64,000 nt of DNA, from assembly GCF_003002825.1 (NCBI RefSeq), contig NZ_PVTE01000007.1, positions 62,001 through 126,000 of the forward strand. Reading direction: 5' to 3'. The position numbers and the translations under genes were made by a program. The notes beneath the pieces are model-generated. The model was not told the origin of the DNA and made no database searches. It was given only the letters and a program-made list of their open reading frames with translations. The DNA is from Spirosoma oryzae (GTDB taxonomy: Bacteria; Bacteroidota; Bacteroidia; Cytophagales; Spirosomataceae). Shown here piece by piece: positions 1 to 9,359 of this stretch. Numbering within the stretch: position 1 is the first letter of the stretch; every line of letters begins with the position of its first letter.

Positions 1-409
1 GGAGCGGAATTTTAATGTCCGGTACGGTTTGTCTCAAGAACTACAAACTAAGTCGAAGTCAACAGATGACTTAGCTACGTTTATTGGCGAATTTGTTTCT
101 TCGTACAATACAGAAACAGCACGTTCGCGTGAAAAACTCTTAGACAAATTCGATTCATGGAATGCTATCCCTGATCATCTCAAAAAAAGCCAGAGAAGTG
201 CGGTCGAAGACGATGAAATAGCAAGCTTTTACATGCTATTGAATAAGTATGAGAAATCACCTCGGCTTATTGGTGCAATGCTGGCAGCCTATGGCTTTGC
301 ACGAACAAAATGGGATAATACATCAGGAAGTAAAGCCCAGGATGCCTCAAATGAACCCGATAATACCGACGACGGAACTGAAGTAGAAGAAACGGACATT
401 GATTTTTAA
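1..409 (+). CDS. C-terminal part of a Cas8-like large subunit (partial)
   Basis: The reading frame (codons starting at position 2) is open to the left window edge, so this is the end of a longer protein and the TTG at 29 is not a convincing start. About 135 residues are visible. The fragment is hydrophilic and probably helical, and it ends in a very acidic tail (DNTDDGTEVEETDIDF). It lies 11 bases upstream of cas7 in the same direction, where the Cas8 large subunit sits in many type I operons. The segment with FIGEFVSSYNTETAR looks like the helical C-terminal region of Cas8a/Cas8b-type proteins, but I recognise this only loosely. In an effector complex this subunit would help read the PAM and stabilise the R-loop. 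An alternative is a separate small subunit whose start is upstream. Its codons, like those of the next two genes, are more A/T-rich than the genes after 2083. Confidence 0.45.
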   Translation, partial: ERNFNVRYGLSQELQTKSKSTDDLATFIGEFVSSYNTETARSREKLLDKFDSWNAIPDHLKKSQRSAVEDDEIASFYMLLNKYEKSPRLIGAMLAAYGFARTKWDNTSGSKAQDASNEPDNTDDGTEVEETDIDF

Positions 410-420
410 CTAATATTCAC

Positions 421-1398
421 ATGACATCCCAAACCATTTCGTCCATCGCCATCAGTGGCGAGATTACTCTCAATTTACATTCTCTCAATAATGAGGGCGG
501 TGAAGGTAACCAAATCGTGACCCGCCAATTGACCATTGTTGATAAGAACGGCGAAGAACACACGGTCAATGGTATTAGTGGCGATATGTTCAAGCATATA
601 CATGCGGGCCATCTTGTTAACCTGGCCAAAGAAAAGTCAGAACAACTTCCACTCTGCCGAAATTGTCAGGAGTTTAATGCTAATCGGCTTTCAGACGGTC
701 GTGAACTTGGTGAGCGTTTTAAAACTCCAAAAGAAACGAAAGATCGTGAAGTGGTTGACGCCATAATCGACACTTGTGTGATTGATGATTTACATGGTGT
801 TTTAATTACAAGCATTGGTTCAACTAATAAAAACGTACCTCGTAAATCAGTAATGGAGTTTGCTTGGACGGTTGGTATACCCGGTAAGACCAACACAGAA
901 AGCTACCTCCATGCAAAGTTTGTTCCTGACCCGACAGATGTGCGGGGAGAAGCGGGTAATTCAGGGCAAAACCTGTTTCATCGGCCTGCTAATCACGGTG
1001 TGTATGCTTTCGTCTGCAGCCTCGATGCTTACCGAATAGGCTATAATGATATTACTCGTAAGTATGTCGAAGCAGATTCAGTTGATCGTCAGGAACGGTA
1101 TAAGGCGGCTGTACAAAGCTTAATCAGTACGTTCCTAAATCCACGTGGCGCAATGACCAGCAGTCAAAAGCCACACATTACTGATTTTAAAGGTGTAGTA
1201 TCTGTTTCAAGTCGCTCACTTCCCGCGCCTACAATCAGTCCGTTGAATGATGATTACAGAGAGCAAATTGATAAAATCAGTCAGGAGTTGAATAAACTTG
1301 AACCAGACGCTATCCGAACAATGCGATTTGAGAATCTGGGCGAATTAGCGGAGATTTTAGTTGAGATCGCAGGCTATGAACCTTATGAATTAGGCTAG
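421..1398 (+). CDS. cas7: Cas7 backbone subunit, DevR/Cst2-type
   Basis: The 325-residue protein opens with the Cas7 signature of this branch: a short strand followed by ISGEITLNLHSLNNEGGEGNQ-like residues (about 10-30), as in the DevR/Cst2/Csa2 group. Cas7 polymerises along the crRNA and forms the backbone of the type I surveillance complex. The length matches the family (about 300-350 residues). The gene begins 11 bases after the Cas8-like frame and ends 3 bases before cas5, so the three are surely one transcript. The family occurs in subtypes I-A and I-B; the window alone does not settle the subtype. The sequence is noticeably A/T-richer than cas4-cas1-cas2 downstream. Confidence 0.82.
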   Translation: MTSQTISSIAISGEITLNLHSLNNEGGEGNQIVTRQLTIVDKNGEEHTVNGISGDMFKHIHAGHLVNLAKEKSEQLPLCRNCQEFNANRLSDGRELGERFKTPKETKDREVVDAIIDTCVIDDLHGVLITSIGSTNKNVPRKSVMEFAWTVGIPGKTNTESYLHAKFVPDPTDVRGEAGNSGQNLFHRPANHGVYAFVCSLDAYRIGYNDITRKYVEADSVDRQERYKAAVQSLISTFLNPRGAMTSSQKPHITDFKGVVSVSSRSLPAPTISPLNDDYREQIDKISQELNKLEPDAIRTMRFENLGELAEILVEIAGYEPYELG

Positions 1399-1401
1399 AG
1401 T

Positions 1402-2079
1402 ATGGCAAGGCTTTCCGCTACGTTTCAACCTGCTGCGTTATTCTCACTTAAAGACAGCGCGGCTACAAACTCAGGAGCTAAATCACTGCTCTTGCCAACG
1501 CCTTATGCAATTAAAATGGCTCTTCTTAATGCAGCTATTACGTATGGTGATGAATTAGATGCTTTGTCTGAAAAGAATAGTTCTGTATTCGCTTTCGTGC
1601 GGGATGCTAAGATTAGCTATGCTATCCCGGAAGACATTAGCTTTTGCGTAAATAATACATTTATCAAGATTTTGAAACCAGCTCGTGACGAACCTGGCTA
1701 TCAAAAAACAGTAAGTTTCAGAGAGTACGTTAACATTACTCGTTCAATAACGATTGTGATTGACTTAGCAGATGATGTGGCCGTTCCTTTCTGGAAATCT
1801 TATTTACATAAGGTTGGCTACTTTGGGAAGCAGGGGTGTTTTTTTCAGTTTTCTGGTTATGATGAACCAATTGGAGAAGCTAATGTATTACCCTTCGCTC
1901 TGAGTGCTGGAAGTATTAAACCGGGCGTCTTACAGGCATTTGATGACTTTAATGAAACAGCTACATTCGATATGGTCAATAGCTTTTCCTCTACTAAGCC
2001 AAAACGAAAGACAATTGTCTATTTGATACCGGTGAGGGTACGTAAGTCGTCAAAGAGTTTTACGCATTACAAAATGTAA
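1402..2079 (+). CDS. cas5: Cas5-family subunit
   Basis: The 225-residue product sits directly behind cas7 with a 3-base gap, the standard place for Cas5, which caps the 5' handle of the crRNA. The N-terminal part contains LLLPTPYAIKMALLNAAI (about residues 28-46), which resembles the Cas5 pattern of a proline-rich loop followed by a helix that packs on Cas7 (PPPSAIxGxLGA in better known members). No other family fits. It is divergent, with no strong glycine-rich loop that I can point to, so the call leans on position as much as on sequence. Sampled stretches run from about one third to just under half G+C, lower than cas1. The next gene starts 3 bases after its stop. Confidence 0.62.
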   Translation: MARLSATFQPAALFSLKDSAATNSGAKSLLLPTPYAIKMALLNAAITYGDELDALSEKNSSVFAFVRDAKISYAIPEDISFCVNNTFIKILKPARDEPGYQKTVSFREYVNITRSITIVIDLADDVAVPFWKSYLHKVGYFGKQGCFFQFSGYDEPIGEANVLPFALSAGSIKPGVLQAFDDFNETATFDMVNSFSSTKPKRKTIVYLIPVRVRKSSKSFTHYKM

Positions 2080-2082
2080 CCC

Positions 2083-3112
2083 ATGCAGCAACCTACCTAC
2101 CCCGACTTTCTTTCCTCGATCAAAACCCGCATCCAGCAGGCGCAGTATGATGCGTTGAAGGTGGTCAATCAGCAGTTGATTGGCTTGTACTGGGATATGG
2201 GGCGGATGATTGTGGAGAAACAGGAAACGGAGGGATGGGGCAAATCGGTGGTAGAACAGTTGTCAAAAGATTTGCAGGCGGAGTTTCCCGGAATTAGCGG
2301 ATTTTCAACAGCTAATCTCTGGCGGATGCGTAGTTTCTTTCTGACATATCGGGATATACCAAATCTCGCACCATTGGTGCGAGAAATTGCCTGGTCGCAC
2401 AATGTGCTCATTCTGGAGAAATGCAAGGATGATTTGCAGCGGGAGTTTTATCTGAAAATGACCCGCAAATTCGGCTGGACAAAGAACGTGCTGGCTAATC
2501 AACTGGCGGGGCAGGCTTACGAGAAATACCTGCTCAACCAAACTAATTTCGAGCAGACCGTTCCTGAAACGTATCGGCAGCAGGCTAAGCTGGCCGTTAA
2601 GGATGAATACACATTCGGCTTTCTGGAACTGGCTACCAGCCATAGCGAGAGCGAGCTTGAGAACGCGATCATCCGTAACGTTCGCCGGTTTTTACTAGAA
2701 ATGGCCGGGCCGTCGCTACGGAGGGTACTATGCCTTTCTGGGGAATCAATACCGGCTGGAAGCAGGTGGGCAGGAGTACTTTATCGATTTGCTACTTTAC
2801 CATCGTAAGCTACGTTGCCTGGTCGCGCTGGAGCTGAAAATTGGCGAGTTCAAACCCGAATACGCCGGCAAAATGCAGTTCTATCTGGCGGTGTTGAACG
2901 ATACCGTTAAACTTCCCGACGAAAACGCATCCATTGGGATTATCATCTGCCAGCATAAGAATCGAACCATCGTGGAATATGCCCTGAAAACAACCGACCA
3001 GCCCATCGGCGTATCGGCTTACACGTTTCAGGAAGAGCTTCCGCAGGAGTTTCAGCATTTGTTGCCCTCACCCGAAGAAATCAGAGATCGTTTACAAGTA
3101 CTGGATCTGTAG
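2083..3112 (+). pseudogene. YhcG/DUF1016 PDDEXK nuclease, single-base frameshift
   Basis: Two adjacent frames together encode one complete YhcG-family protein. The first frame (2083 to about 2708) gives the N-terminal DUF1016 helical domain, with LIGLYWDMGRMI and GFSTANLWRMR. From about 2704 the +1 frame continues as RRYGGYYAFLGNQYRLE, then YFIDLLLYHRKLRCLVALELKIGEF, which carries the nuclease motif (the Asp of YFIDLL, then Glu-Leu-Lys). The break lies in a GGG run at 2707-2709: removing one G restores a continuous reading of roughly 340 residues. This is either a real one-base insertion or a sequencing error. Many homologues lie next to type I restriction genes. Here it lies between cas5 and cas4, 3 bases after one and 4 before the other, where cas3 is often found. 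Its base composition matches the downstream genes rather than cas7/cas5. Confidence 0.85.
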
Positions 3113-3116
3113 TCTC

Positions 3117-3626
3117 ATGTCCCACACCAACGCCACCCTGATTAACTACTACCACCTCTGTCATCGGAAGATGTGGCTCCACGCGAACCATATCCGAATG
3201 GAGCACACGTCGGAAGCCGTTGCGGAGGGGAAGCAGTTGCACGAACAGGCGTATCCCCAACGCGCCGAACGATACCGCGAAATCATTCTCGACGGCTCAA
3301 AGATCGACTTCTACGACCCGTATGATAAAGTCGTTCACGAGATGAAAAAGTCCGACAAGCTGGAACATTCGCACGTAGCGCAGGTGCAGTTTTACCTGTA
3401 TCTGCTTCGTAAAAACGGCATCGAAGGCGCTACGGGGTTGATCGAGTATCCGAAGCTGCGGCAGACGCAAACTGTCCGGCTGGAGAAGGAAGACGTGCCG
3501 ATGGTGGAAGCCTGGGTGCAGGATATTGAACGGATCGTGGAATCTGAACAGTGCCCGGATCGGATCACCAAAAGCAAATGCCGGTCGTGCAGTTACTTTG
3601 ATTTCTGTTATGTTGAAGATGAGTGA
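3117..3626 (+). CDS. cas4: Cas4 RecB-type exonuclease for spacer acquisition
   Basis: The 169-residue protein has the Cas4 layout. A cysteine near the N-terminus (C15 in YYHLCHRKMWL) and three near the C-terminus (C155, C158, C164 in CRSCSYFDFC) would hold the [4Fe-4S] cluster. Between them are the PDDEXK residues: Asp in SKIDFYDP, Glu and Lys in VVHEMKKS, then the QVQFYLYLL helix. Cas4 trims prespacer ends and selects PAM-bearing prespacers for Cas1-Cas2. The start at 3117 (ATG) follows the nuclease stop by 4 bases. The gene heads the adaptation module cas4-cas1-cas2, although a stretch of about 290 bases without a good gene separates it from cas1. Confidence 0.93.
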   Translation: MSHTNATLINYYHLCHRKMWLHANHIRMEHTSEAVAEGKQLHEQAYPQRAERYREIILDGSKIDFYDPYDKVVHEMKKSDKLEHSHVAQVQFYLYLLRKNGIEGATGLIEYPKLRQTQTVRLEKEDVPMVEAWVQDIERIVESEQCPDRITKSKCRSCSYFDFCYVEDE

Positions 3627-3881
3627 GACTGGGCATGGGGTGACAAGACGTGTGTCTGTTCTCTCCGCTTTCTTCTGTTTTTCCTTTTTTATGAAATACC
3701 CTCGTCAATCCTTGATGGGTTGGCTTTTGACAATATCCTTCTCATCGAACAGGGTTTGCGGCTTATTGACGTAGGCATCTCGGCCTTGAAAGCACAGGTA
3801 GGCGACCGTATATATGAGAAGTACCTCGAAATCGAACGAGACGAATTGATTCAGTTTCGGGATTATTTTCTGAACCGATAA
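3627..3881 (+). other. Orphan open frame between cas4 and cas1, possible gene remnant
   Basis: The cas4 frame stays open after its stop (3624-3626) up to TAA at 3879-3881, about 84 codons with no ATG. The last 55 or so codons read like real protein: DGLAFDNILLIEQGLRLIDV, then a charged helical stretch ending in RDELIQFRDYFLNR. The first 25 codons are low-complexity (Phe/Ser/Leu). A TTG at 3720 could start a peptide of 53 residues. I do not recognise a family. The likely explanations are the C-terminal remnant of a gene removed when the cas4-cas1 region was assembled, or a short unannotated protein. Confidence 0.3.
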
Positions 3882-3917
3882 GTGATTCCAGGAGAAGTCT
3901 TCTATCCCATTCCCTTT

Positions 3918-4940
3918 ATGAAACAAACTAAATACCTGTTTAACCCCGGTCGGCTGAGTCGGCAGGACAATACGCTCAAGTTTACGCCGGTCGACGAAGA
4001 CGGCAACGAGGGTCAACCCCGCTTTTTACCTGTCGAACAGGTGTCTGACCTGTACGTGTTCGGAAGTCTCGATGCGAATTCGGCCCTGTATAATTTTCTG
4101 GGCAAGCAGAATATTGCCGTTCACTTCTTCGATTATTACGAGCATTACACCGGTTCGTTCATGCCCCGCGAGTATCTGCTGGCGGGGAAAATGCAGGTCG
4201 TTCAGACCCAGCATTACCTGTCGGCTAAAAAGCGGATAATCGTAGCGCGGGCGTTCATAGAAGGAGCCGCCAGTAACATTCTGCGTGTGCTGAAATACTA
4301 CCAGAACCGTCAGAACGAACGTCGTCCCTGCGATCTCAACGACGCCATCAGAACCGTCGAACTATTACTGGCCAGTATCCCGACGGCTACGGATGTGCCG
4401 ACGCTCATGGGGATCGAAGGCAACATCCGCCAGACATACTACGGCTGTTTCGACGCGATTCTGGGTGAGACATTTTGTATGGATGGTCGCAGCAAGCGCC
4501 CACCGCAAAACGAGCTGAACGCCATGATCTCGTTCGGGAACATGCTGTGTTATTCCGCCTGCCTGGGTATGATCTACCACACGCAGTTGAACCCGACGAT
4601 CAGTTTTCTGCACGAACCGGGCGCACGTCGGTACTCACTGGCGCTGGACATGGCTGAAATTTTCAAACCCATCCTGATCGACCGACTCATTTTTCGAATG
4701 GTCAACAAGCGGCAATTGCAGCCATCGGATTTTCGGATGGAGGTAGGGGGCTGTGTGATGAAGGATGCCGCCCGGAAACGCTTTGTGCAGGCCTTTGACG
4801 AGTCGCTGAAAGAAACGATCAAGCACCGATCGTTGGGCCGCAACGTCAGCTACAAGCATTTGATCAAACTGGAATGCTACAAACTGCAAAAGCATTTGCT
4901 GGGTATGGAAGAATACCGGCCGTTCAAGGCTTGGTGGTAA
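3918..4940 (+). CDS. cas1: Cas1 integrase
   Basis: From the ATG at 3918 the protein is 340 residues, typical for type I Cas1. An upstream in-frame GTG at 3882 would add 12 residues unlike any Cas1 N-terminus (MKQTKYLFNPG is the usual kind of opening). The metal-binding residues are E167 (LMGIEGN), H232 (SFLHEPG) and D244 (LALDMAEIFKP). The N-terminal beta domain covers about residues 1-85 and the helical catalytic domain the rest. Cas1 with Cas2 inserts new spacers at the leader end of the array. The gene is 95 bases upstream of cas2 and on the same strand as the array. Confidence 0.96.
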   Translation: MKQTKYLFNPGRLSRQDNTLKFTPVDEDGNEGQPRFLPVEQVSDLYVFGSLDANSALYNFLGKQNIAVHFFDYYEHYTGSFMPREYLLAGKMQVVQTQHYLSAKKRIIVARAFIEGAASNILRVLKYYQNRQNERRPCDLNDAIRTVELLLASIPTATDVPTLMGIEGNIRQTYYGCFDAILGETFCMDGRSKRPPQNELNAMISFGNMLCYSACLGMIYHTQLNPTISFLHEPGARRYSLALDMAEIFKPILIDRLIFRMVNKRQLQPSDFRMEVGGCVMKDAARKRFVQAFDESLKETIKHRSLGRNVSYKHLIKLECYKLQKHLLGMEEYRPFKAWW

Positions 4941-5035
4941 GTTTCAGTGCGAACGAGTGAAGAACCATCCGGCAACCAGCATTCACCGCGCGGGCGGCCC
5001 CGTCACTCTATCATTCAGTCATTCAAAATTGGATT

Positions 5036-5299
5036 ATGTACGTTATTCTCGTGTATGACATGGGGCAGAAGCGCGTTGGTAAGATGCGCAAACTCTGTCG
5101 GCGATACCTGAACTGGATACAGAATTCAGTGTTCGAAGGGGAGATGACCGAAGTCCAGTTAAAAGAGTTGCTCTACGAAGCCCGTCAGCTTATGAATGAG
5201 GCCGAAGACAGCCTGATTCTGTTTAAAAACCGCGATCAGAAGTGGTTGGACAAGCAAATCGTTGGCGTAGAGCGTCAGTCGACAGACAACTTCTTGTAG
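5036..5299 (+). CDS. cas2: Cas2
   Basis: The 87-residue protein starts MYVILVYDMGQKRVGK, the Cas2 ferredoxin-like first strand with its conserved Asp, followed by CRRYLNWIQNSVFEGEMTE, the second half of the family signature. Length and position fit exactly. It bridges two Cas1 dimers in the integration complex. The gene ends about 214 bases before the first CRISPR repeat, and the gap is the presumed leader. Confidence 0.95.
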   Translation: MYVILVYDMGQKRVGKMRKLCRRYLNWIQNSVFEGEMTEVQLKELLYEARQLMNEAEDSLILFKNRDQKWLDKQIVGVERQSTDNFL

Positions 5300-5394
5300 G
5301 CACCTGTCGTCGACCGATTCAGCTCCATTCTTTGACGTACTAGTTTATGCGCTCAATTTGGGTGATTTTGGCGTAACTGTCTGATTACAAAGGG

Positions 5395-5442
5395 TCGTCG
5401 ATCGGCGGGGGTTTTCGTACTATCATCGATCGACGATTTTTT
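5395..5442 (+). terminator. Terminator-like hairpin in the leader, after cas2
   Basis: TCGTCGATCG (5395-5404) and CGATCGACGA (5427-5436) form a perfect 10-bp stem around a 22-nt loop, followed by six T residues. The position, about 95 bases after the cas2 stop, suits termination of the cas operon. It could instead be a structural leader element. Confidence 0.5.
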
Positions 5443-5475
5443 GGTTAAAAAAGATACGGTACTATATCGCTTTAC

Positions 5476-5497
5476 AGGCTAAAAAAGCCTTTTTTTA
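5476..5497 (+). terminator. Short hairpin plus T-run 17 bases before the first repeat
   Basis: AGGCT-AAAAA-AGCCT followed by seven T residues has the shape of a small intrinsic terminator. It lies immediately upstream of the array. Transcription entering from the leader would have to pass it, or start after it. A 5-bp stem is weak, so it may simply be an A/T-rich leader motif. Confidence 0.4.
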
Positions 5498-5742
5498 TAC
5501 CCAATCCCCACGGCTTCTAATCGTACCTGAGTGGAATTGAAATATATACGAAGGCGCGGCTTCGCTACACCCGTGATTAGCTTCTAATCGTACCTGAGTG
5601 GAATTGAAATGTAATAGCCACCCCCAAGACCGTCCGTTGCATTGTTCTTCTAATCGTACCTGAGTGGAATTGAAATTGTTGGCCGATGCCTTCAGGCTCG
5701 CCACCCCTAATCCTTCTAATCGTACCTGAGTGGAATTGAAAT

Positions 5743-5979
5743 TCGTTCACTACAGCCTTTGCCGCAAACAAATCCTGCGCTTCTAATCGTACCTGAGTGG
5801 AATTGAAATTTGATCCCGACAAACTCAGCGAACAGGGCAAAGCCTACTTCTAATCGTACCTGAGTGGAATTGAAATCTCCTTAAACGCGTTCAACACCTA
5901 TCGCGTCCGATAGCTTCTAATCGTACCTGAGTGGAATTGAAATTCGTTCACTACAGCCTTTGCCGCAAACAAATCCTGC
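5743..5979 (+). repeat. Same spacer present twice near the leader (spacers 4 and 7)
   Basis: Spacer 4 (5743-5779, 37 nt) and spacer 7 (5944-5979, 36 nt) share their whole sequence from TCGTTCACTACAG to AAATCCTGC; spacer 4 has one extra G at its leader-distal end. The two spacers between them differ. Same start with a different end suggests the same protospacer captured twice with one-base variation in trimming. Confidence 0.9.
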
Positions 5980-7923
5980 CTTCTAATCGTACCTGAGTGG
6001 AATTGAAATATGGTAATGCCCTTCTTAATATAGACTGACTGGTCGGCTTCTAATCGTACCTGAGTGGAATTGAAATGAGCGCCGGGGCGACTGGGACTCA
6101 ACGAGGTGGTCGCCCTTCTAATCGTACCTGAGTGGAATTGAAATAAAGAGGGGGGGCGTCGCAACGGGGGGAGTTTTTTTCTTCTAATCGTACCTGAGTG
6201 GAATTGAAATGCATGGTTGCTAATCGCCTTAACGGTGGCTGCTGTCTTCTAATCGTACCTGAGTGGAATTGAAATGTTCATGTAGGCGTATTCATTGCCG
6301 GTGATCGTGCCCCTTCTAATCGTACCTGAGTGGAATTGAAATTCAACAGATTACGCTCTTACGTTGGACTGTGGTAAACTTCTAATCGTACCTGAGTGGA
6401 ATTGAAATATTGTCGAAGCTGTTTTTCAAAACCGCGAAAAATTCCTTCTAATCGTACCTGAGTGGAATTGAAATGCGTTTCTTCTTTCTCCTTACCTGTG
6501 TTAGCGAAAACTTCTAATCGTACCTGAGTGGAATTGAAATCTCTCTATCAACTTCCCGCTTCTCCTGCTTTAGTTCTTCTAATCGTACCTGAGTGGAATT
6601 GAAATACTATAAGTTAGAGGGTGACATACTAGCGTTTCATCCTTCTAATCGTACCTGAGTGGAATTGAAATTCGCGCTCGGTCGACAGCGACAGGTTCCA
6701 GATCAGTCTTCTAATCGTACCTGAGTGGAATTGAAATAGTTTCAACTGGCTTACCAGAAACGTCGGTTGATCTTCTAATCGTACCTGAGTGGAATTGAAA
6801 TTTGCTATTCAGGTCGTTTGTTTTTATCCGCTTCACACTTCTAATCGTACCTGAGTGGAATTGAAATGTACAGGCGTTGGCCGGGCGAATTTTTTGATCA
6901 TTCTTCTAATCGTACCTGAGTGGAATTGAAATTCGGGCATTGCGCTTAGTTACGCAGCGGGTTACGATCTTCTAATCGTACCTGAGTGGAATTGAAATGT
7001 ATTGGCGGTGGATACAACAATGAAGGTAGTCGTCTTCTAATCGTACCTGAGTGGAATTGAAATAGGCGGTGTGCTGGACAATGCGGCACGTATGCGGGCC
7101 TTCTAATCGTACCTGAGTGGAATTGAAATAGCGAAACGCAAAGATGCTACAGGCCGATACTGCCCTTCTAATCGTACCTGAGTGGAATTGAAATCCGCTT
7201 CGGATACGTATCGTAGGTCGCCTGGCTGACTTCTAATCGTACCTGAGTGGAATTGAAATCTGAATACAGGCTTCGGCATATGCGCTATATGAAACCTTCT
7301 AATCGTACCTGAGTGGAATTGAAATAAATCAACCGACGTGCCGTACGAGCTGCGGCCTCTCAACTTCTAATCGTACCTGAGTGGAATTGAAATGTCGAGG
7401 GAGCCGTGCTTTTTCTTCAGCTGTTCATACTTCTAATCGTACCTGAGTGGAATTGAAATCTACTACCTAACCCCCACCTAGCCCGGCTCAACAACTTCTA
7501 ATCGTACCTGAGTGGAATTGAAATAGGAACGCCCGTGATGGTACCGTCGCGCTTGGCTTCTTCTAATCGTACCTGAGTGGAATTGAAATTATACTCATTT
7601 CCCGCGCGTACGTCGTATTGCACAACTTCTAATCGTACCTGAGTGGAATTGAAATTTGCTTATCGCTCAACGACTTAAAACGCTTTTCGTCTTCTAATCG
7701 TACCTGAGTGGAATTGAAATAAGGAACTACCCGGAAGATTGTACAGGGAACTGACTCTTCTAATCGTACCTGAGTGGAATTGAAATTGAACAGTTGCGAG
7801 ACGCCCGAAACGGCCATGTTCAGGTCTTCTAATCGTACCTGAGTGGAATTGAAATGCCGCAACCGGCGCATAGGTGTTGAGCATGTTAAAGCCCTTCTAA
7901 TCGTACCTGAGTGGAATTGAAAT

Positions 7924-8028
7924 AGGTAGCCGCTGCCACAACGACCGGCGTGGCCATTGGTCTTCTAATCGTACCTGAGTGGAATTGAAATGGGTATGCG
8001 CCAATTCTTAGTTGTGTCGGCGATGGTA
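7924..8028 (+). repeat. Duplicated two-spacer block, leader-proximal copy
   Basis: Spacer 37 (7924-7961, 38 nt, starts AGGTAGCCGC) and spacer 38 (7992-8028, 37 nt, starts GGGTATGCGC) are exactly repeated as spacers 57 and 58 at 9255-9292 and 9323-9359. The repeat between them is included in the copy. Confidence 0.97.
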
Positions 8029-9254
8029 CTTCTAATCGTACCTGAGTGGAATTGAAATACGGCGTCCAATACCGGCTGCTTACCAAGCAGGACCTTCTAA
8101 TCGTACCTGAGTGGAATTGAAATAACAACCTCTACGCGGGGCCAGACGCGAACAGCGCGCCTTCTAATCGTACCTGAGTGGAATTGAAATTAAAGGGCGA
8201 CGGGCTGTATCTAGCAACGCAGGCAGGCCTTCTAATCGTACCTGAGTGGAATTGAAATACGTCTGCGAGTTGGCGGCTGACGTAGCGGCTGATTCTTCTA
8301 ATCGTACCTGAGTGGAATTGAAATCGTCATTTGCTCGTCTATCTGTTCTTGTGTCGGCTCCTTCTAATCGTACCTGAGTGGAATTGAAATTCGAGCACGA
8401 CCACTGCCCCGCCGTCGAACACCACCTTCTAATCGTACCTGAGTGGAATTGAAATGACACGCCGGACAATTGGCGCCGGGTTCTACAGCACTTCTAATCG
8501 TACCTGAGTGGAATTGAAATCCCATCACGAGTTTGAGTTGGGGGTAGATATAGTTCTTCTAATCGTACCTGAGTGGAATTGAAATGTACATCGGTATGCG
8601 GGGCGTTCACATCAATAACTACTTCTAATCGTACCTGAGTGGAATTGAAATCCCTTGTGAAGGGGTATTTGAACAACACGCTGGCAAAGGCTTCTAATCG
8701 TACCTGAGTGGAATTGAAATGCGGTACGAAACAGCCATTTTTCGCACACTACTGCTCACTTCTAATCGTACCTGAGTGGAATTGAAATATTTTCAGTTCG
8801 GTACGCCCCGGATCTGGCTGCGTCGCTTCTAATCGTACCTGAGTGGAATTGAAATATCGGTGTCGGAAATACAGGCGAGATTGGGTCGCCTTCTAATCGT
8901 ACCTGAGTGGAATTGAAATTAGGTTGATCCCCATTTGTTAGCGGTTTGATATGCGCACTTCTAATCGTACCTGAGTGGAATTGAAATAGTCAATGCTGCG
9001 GACGTCGTGGGGATGTGGGAGGTGCTTCTAATCGTACCTGAGTGGAATTGAAATGCGGGTAGAAACATCGAGCTGGTACCCACGTAATTGCTTCTAATCG
9101 TACCTGAGTGGAATTGAAATCGCAGAGGTGCCAGCGAGAGGTCGCTGAAGCGCGCCACTTCTAATCGTACCTGAGTGGAATTGAAATTCGACTGCTCGGC
9201 GGGGGCTGGTGGATCGGGGTAATACTTCTAATCGTACCTGAGTGGAATTGAAAT

Positions 9255-9359
9255 AGGTAGCCGCTGCCACAACGACCGGCGTGGCCATTGGTCTTCTAAT
9301 CGTACCTGAGTGGAATTGAAATGGGTATGCGCCAATTCTTAGTTGTGTCGGCGATGGTA
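9255..9359 (+). repeat. Duplicated two-spacer block, leader-distal copy
   Basis: This is an exact copy of 7924-8028, twenty repeat units further from the leader. Neighbouring spacers on both sides differ (spacer 36 is not 56, and 39 is not 59), so only two spacers were copied. Confidence 0.97.

Larger units (their letters stand above)
5300..5513 (+). promoter_or_regulatory. Presumed CRISPR leader
   Basis: This A/T-rich gap separates cas2 from the first repeat. The array end is fixed by two facts: the far end carries the degenerate repeat, and the repeats end in ATTGAAAT, the usual crRNA 5'-handle orientation. The leader would hold the array promoter and the Cas1-Cas2 docking site. It contains two hairpins that both look like intrinsic terminators (listed separately). 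I could not identify a convincing promoter motif. Confidence 0.6.

Noticed and set aside
2707..2709. Programmed frameshift signal in the YhcG gene
   Set aside because: The run is only three G residues and has no heptamer of slippery type or clear downstream pseudoknot, so mutation or sequencing error is simpler.
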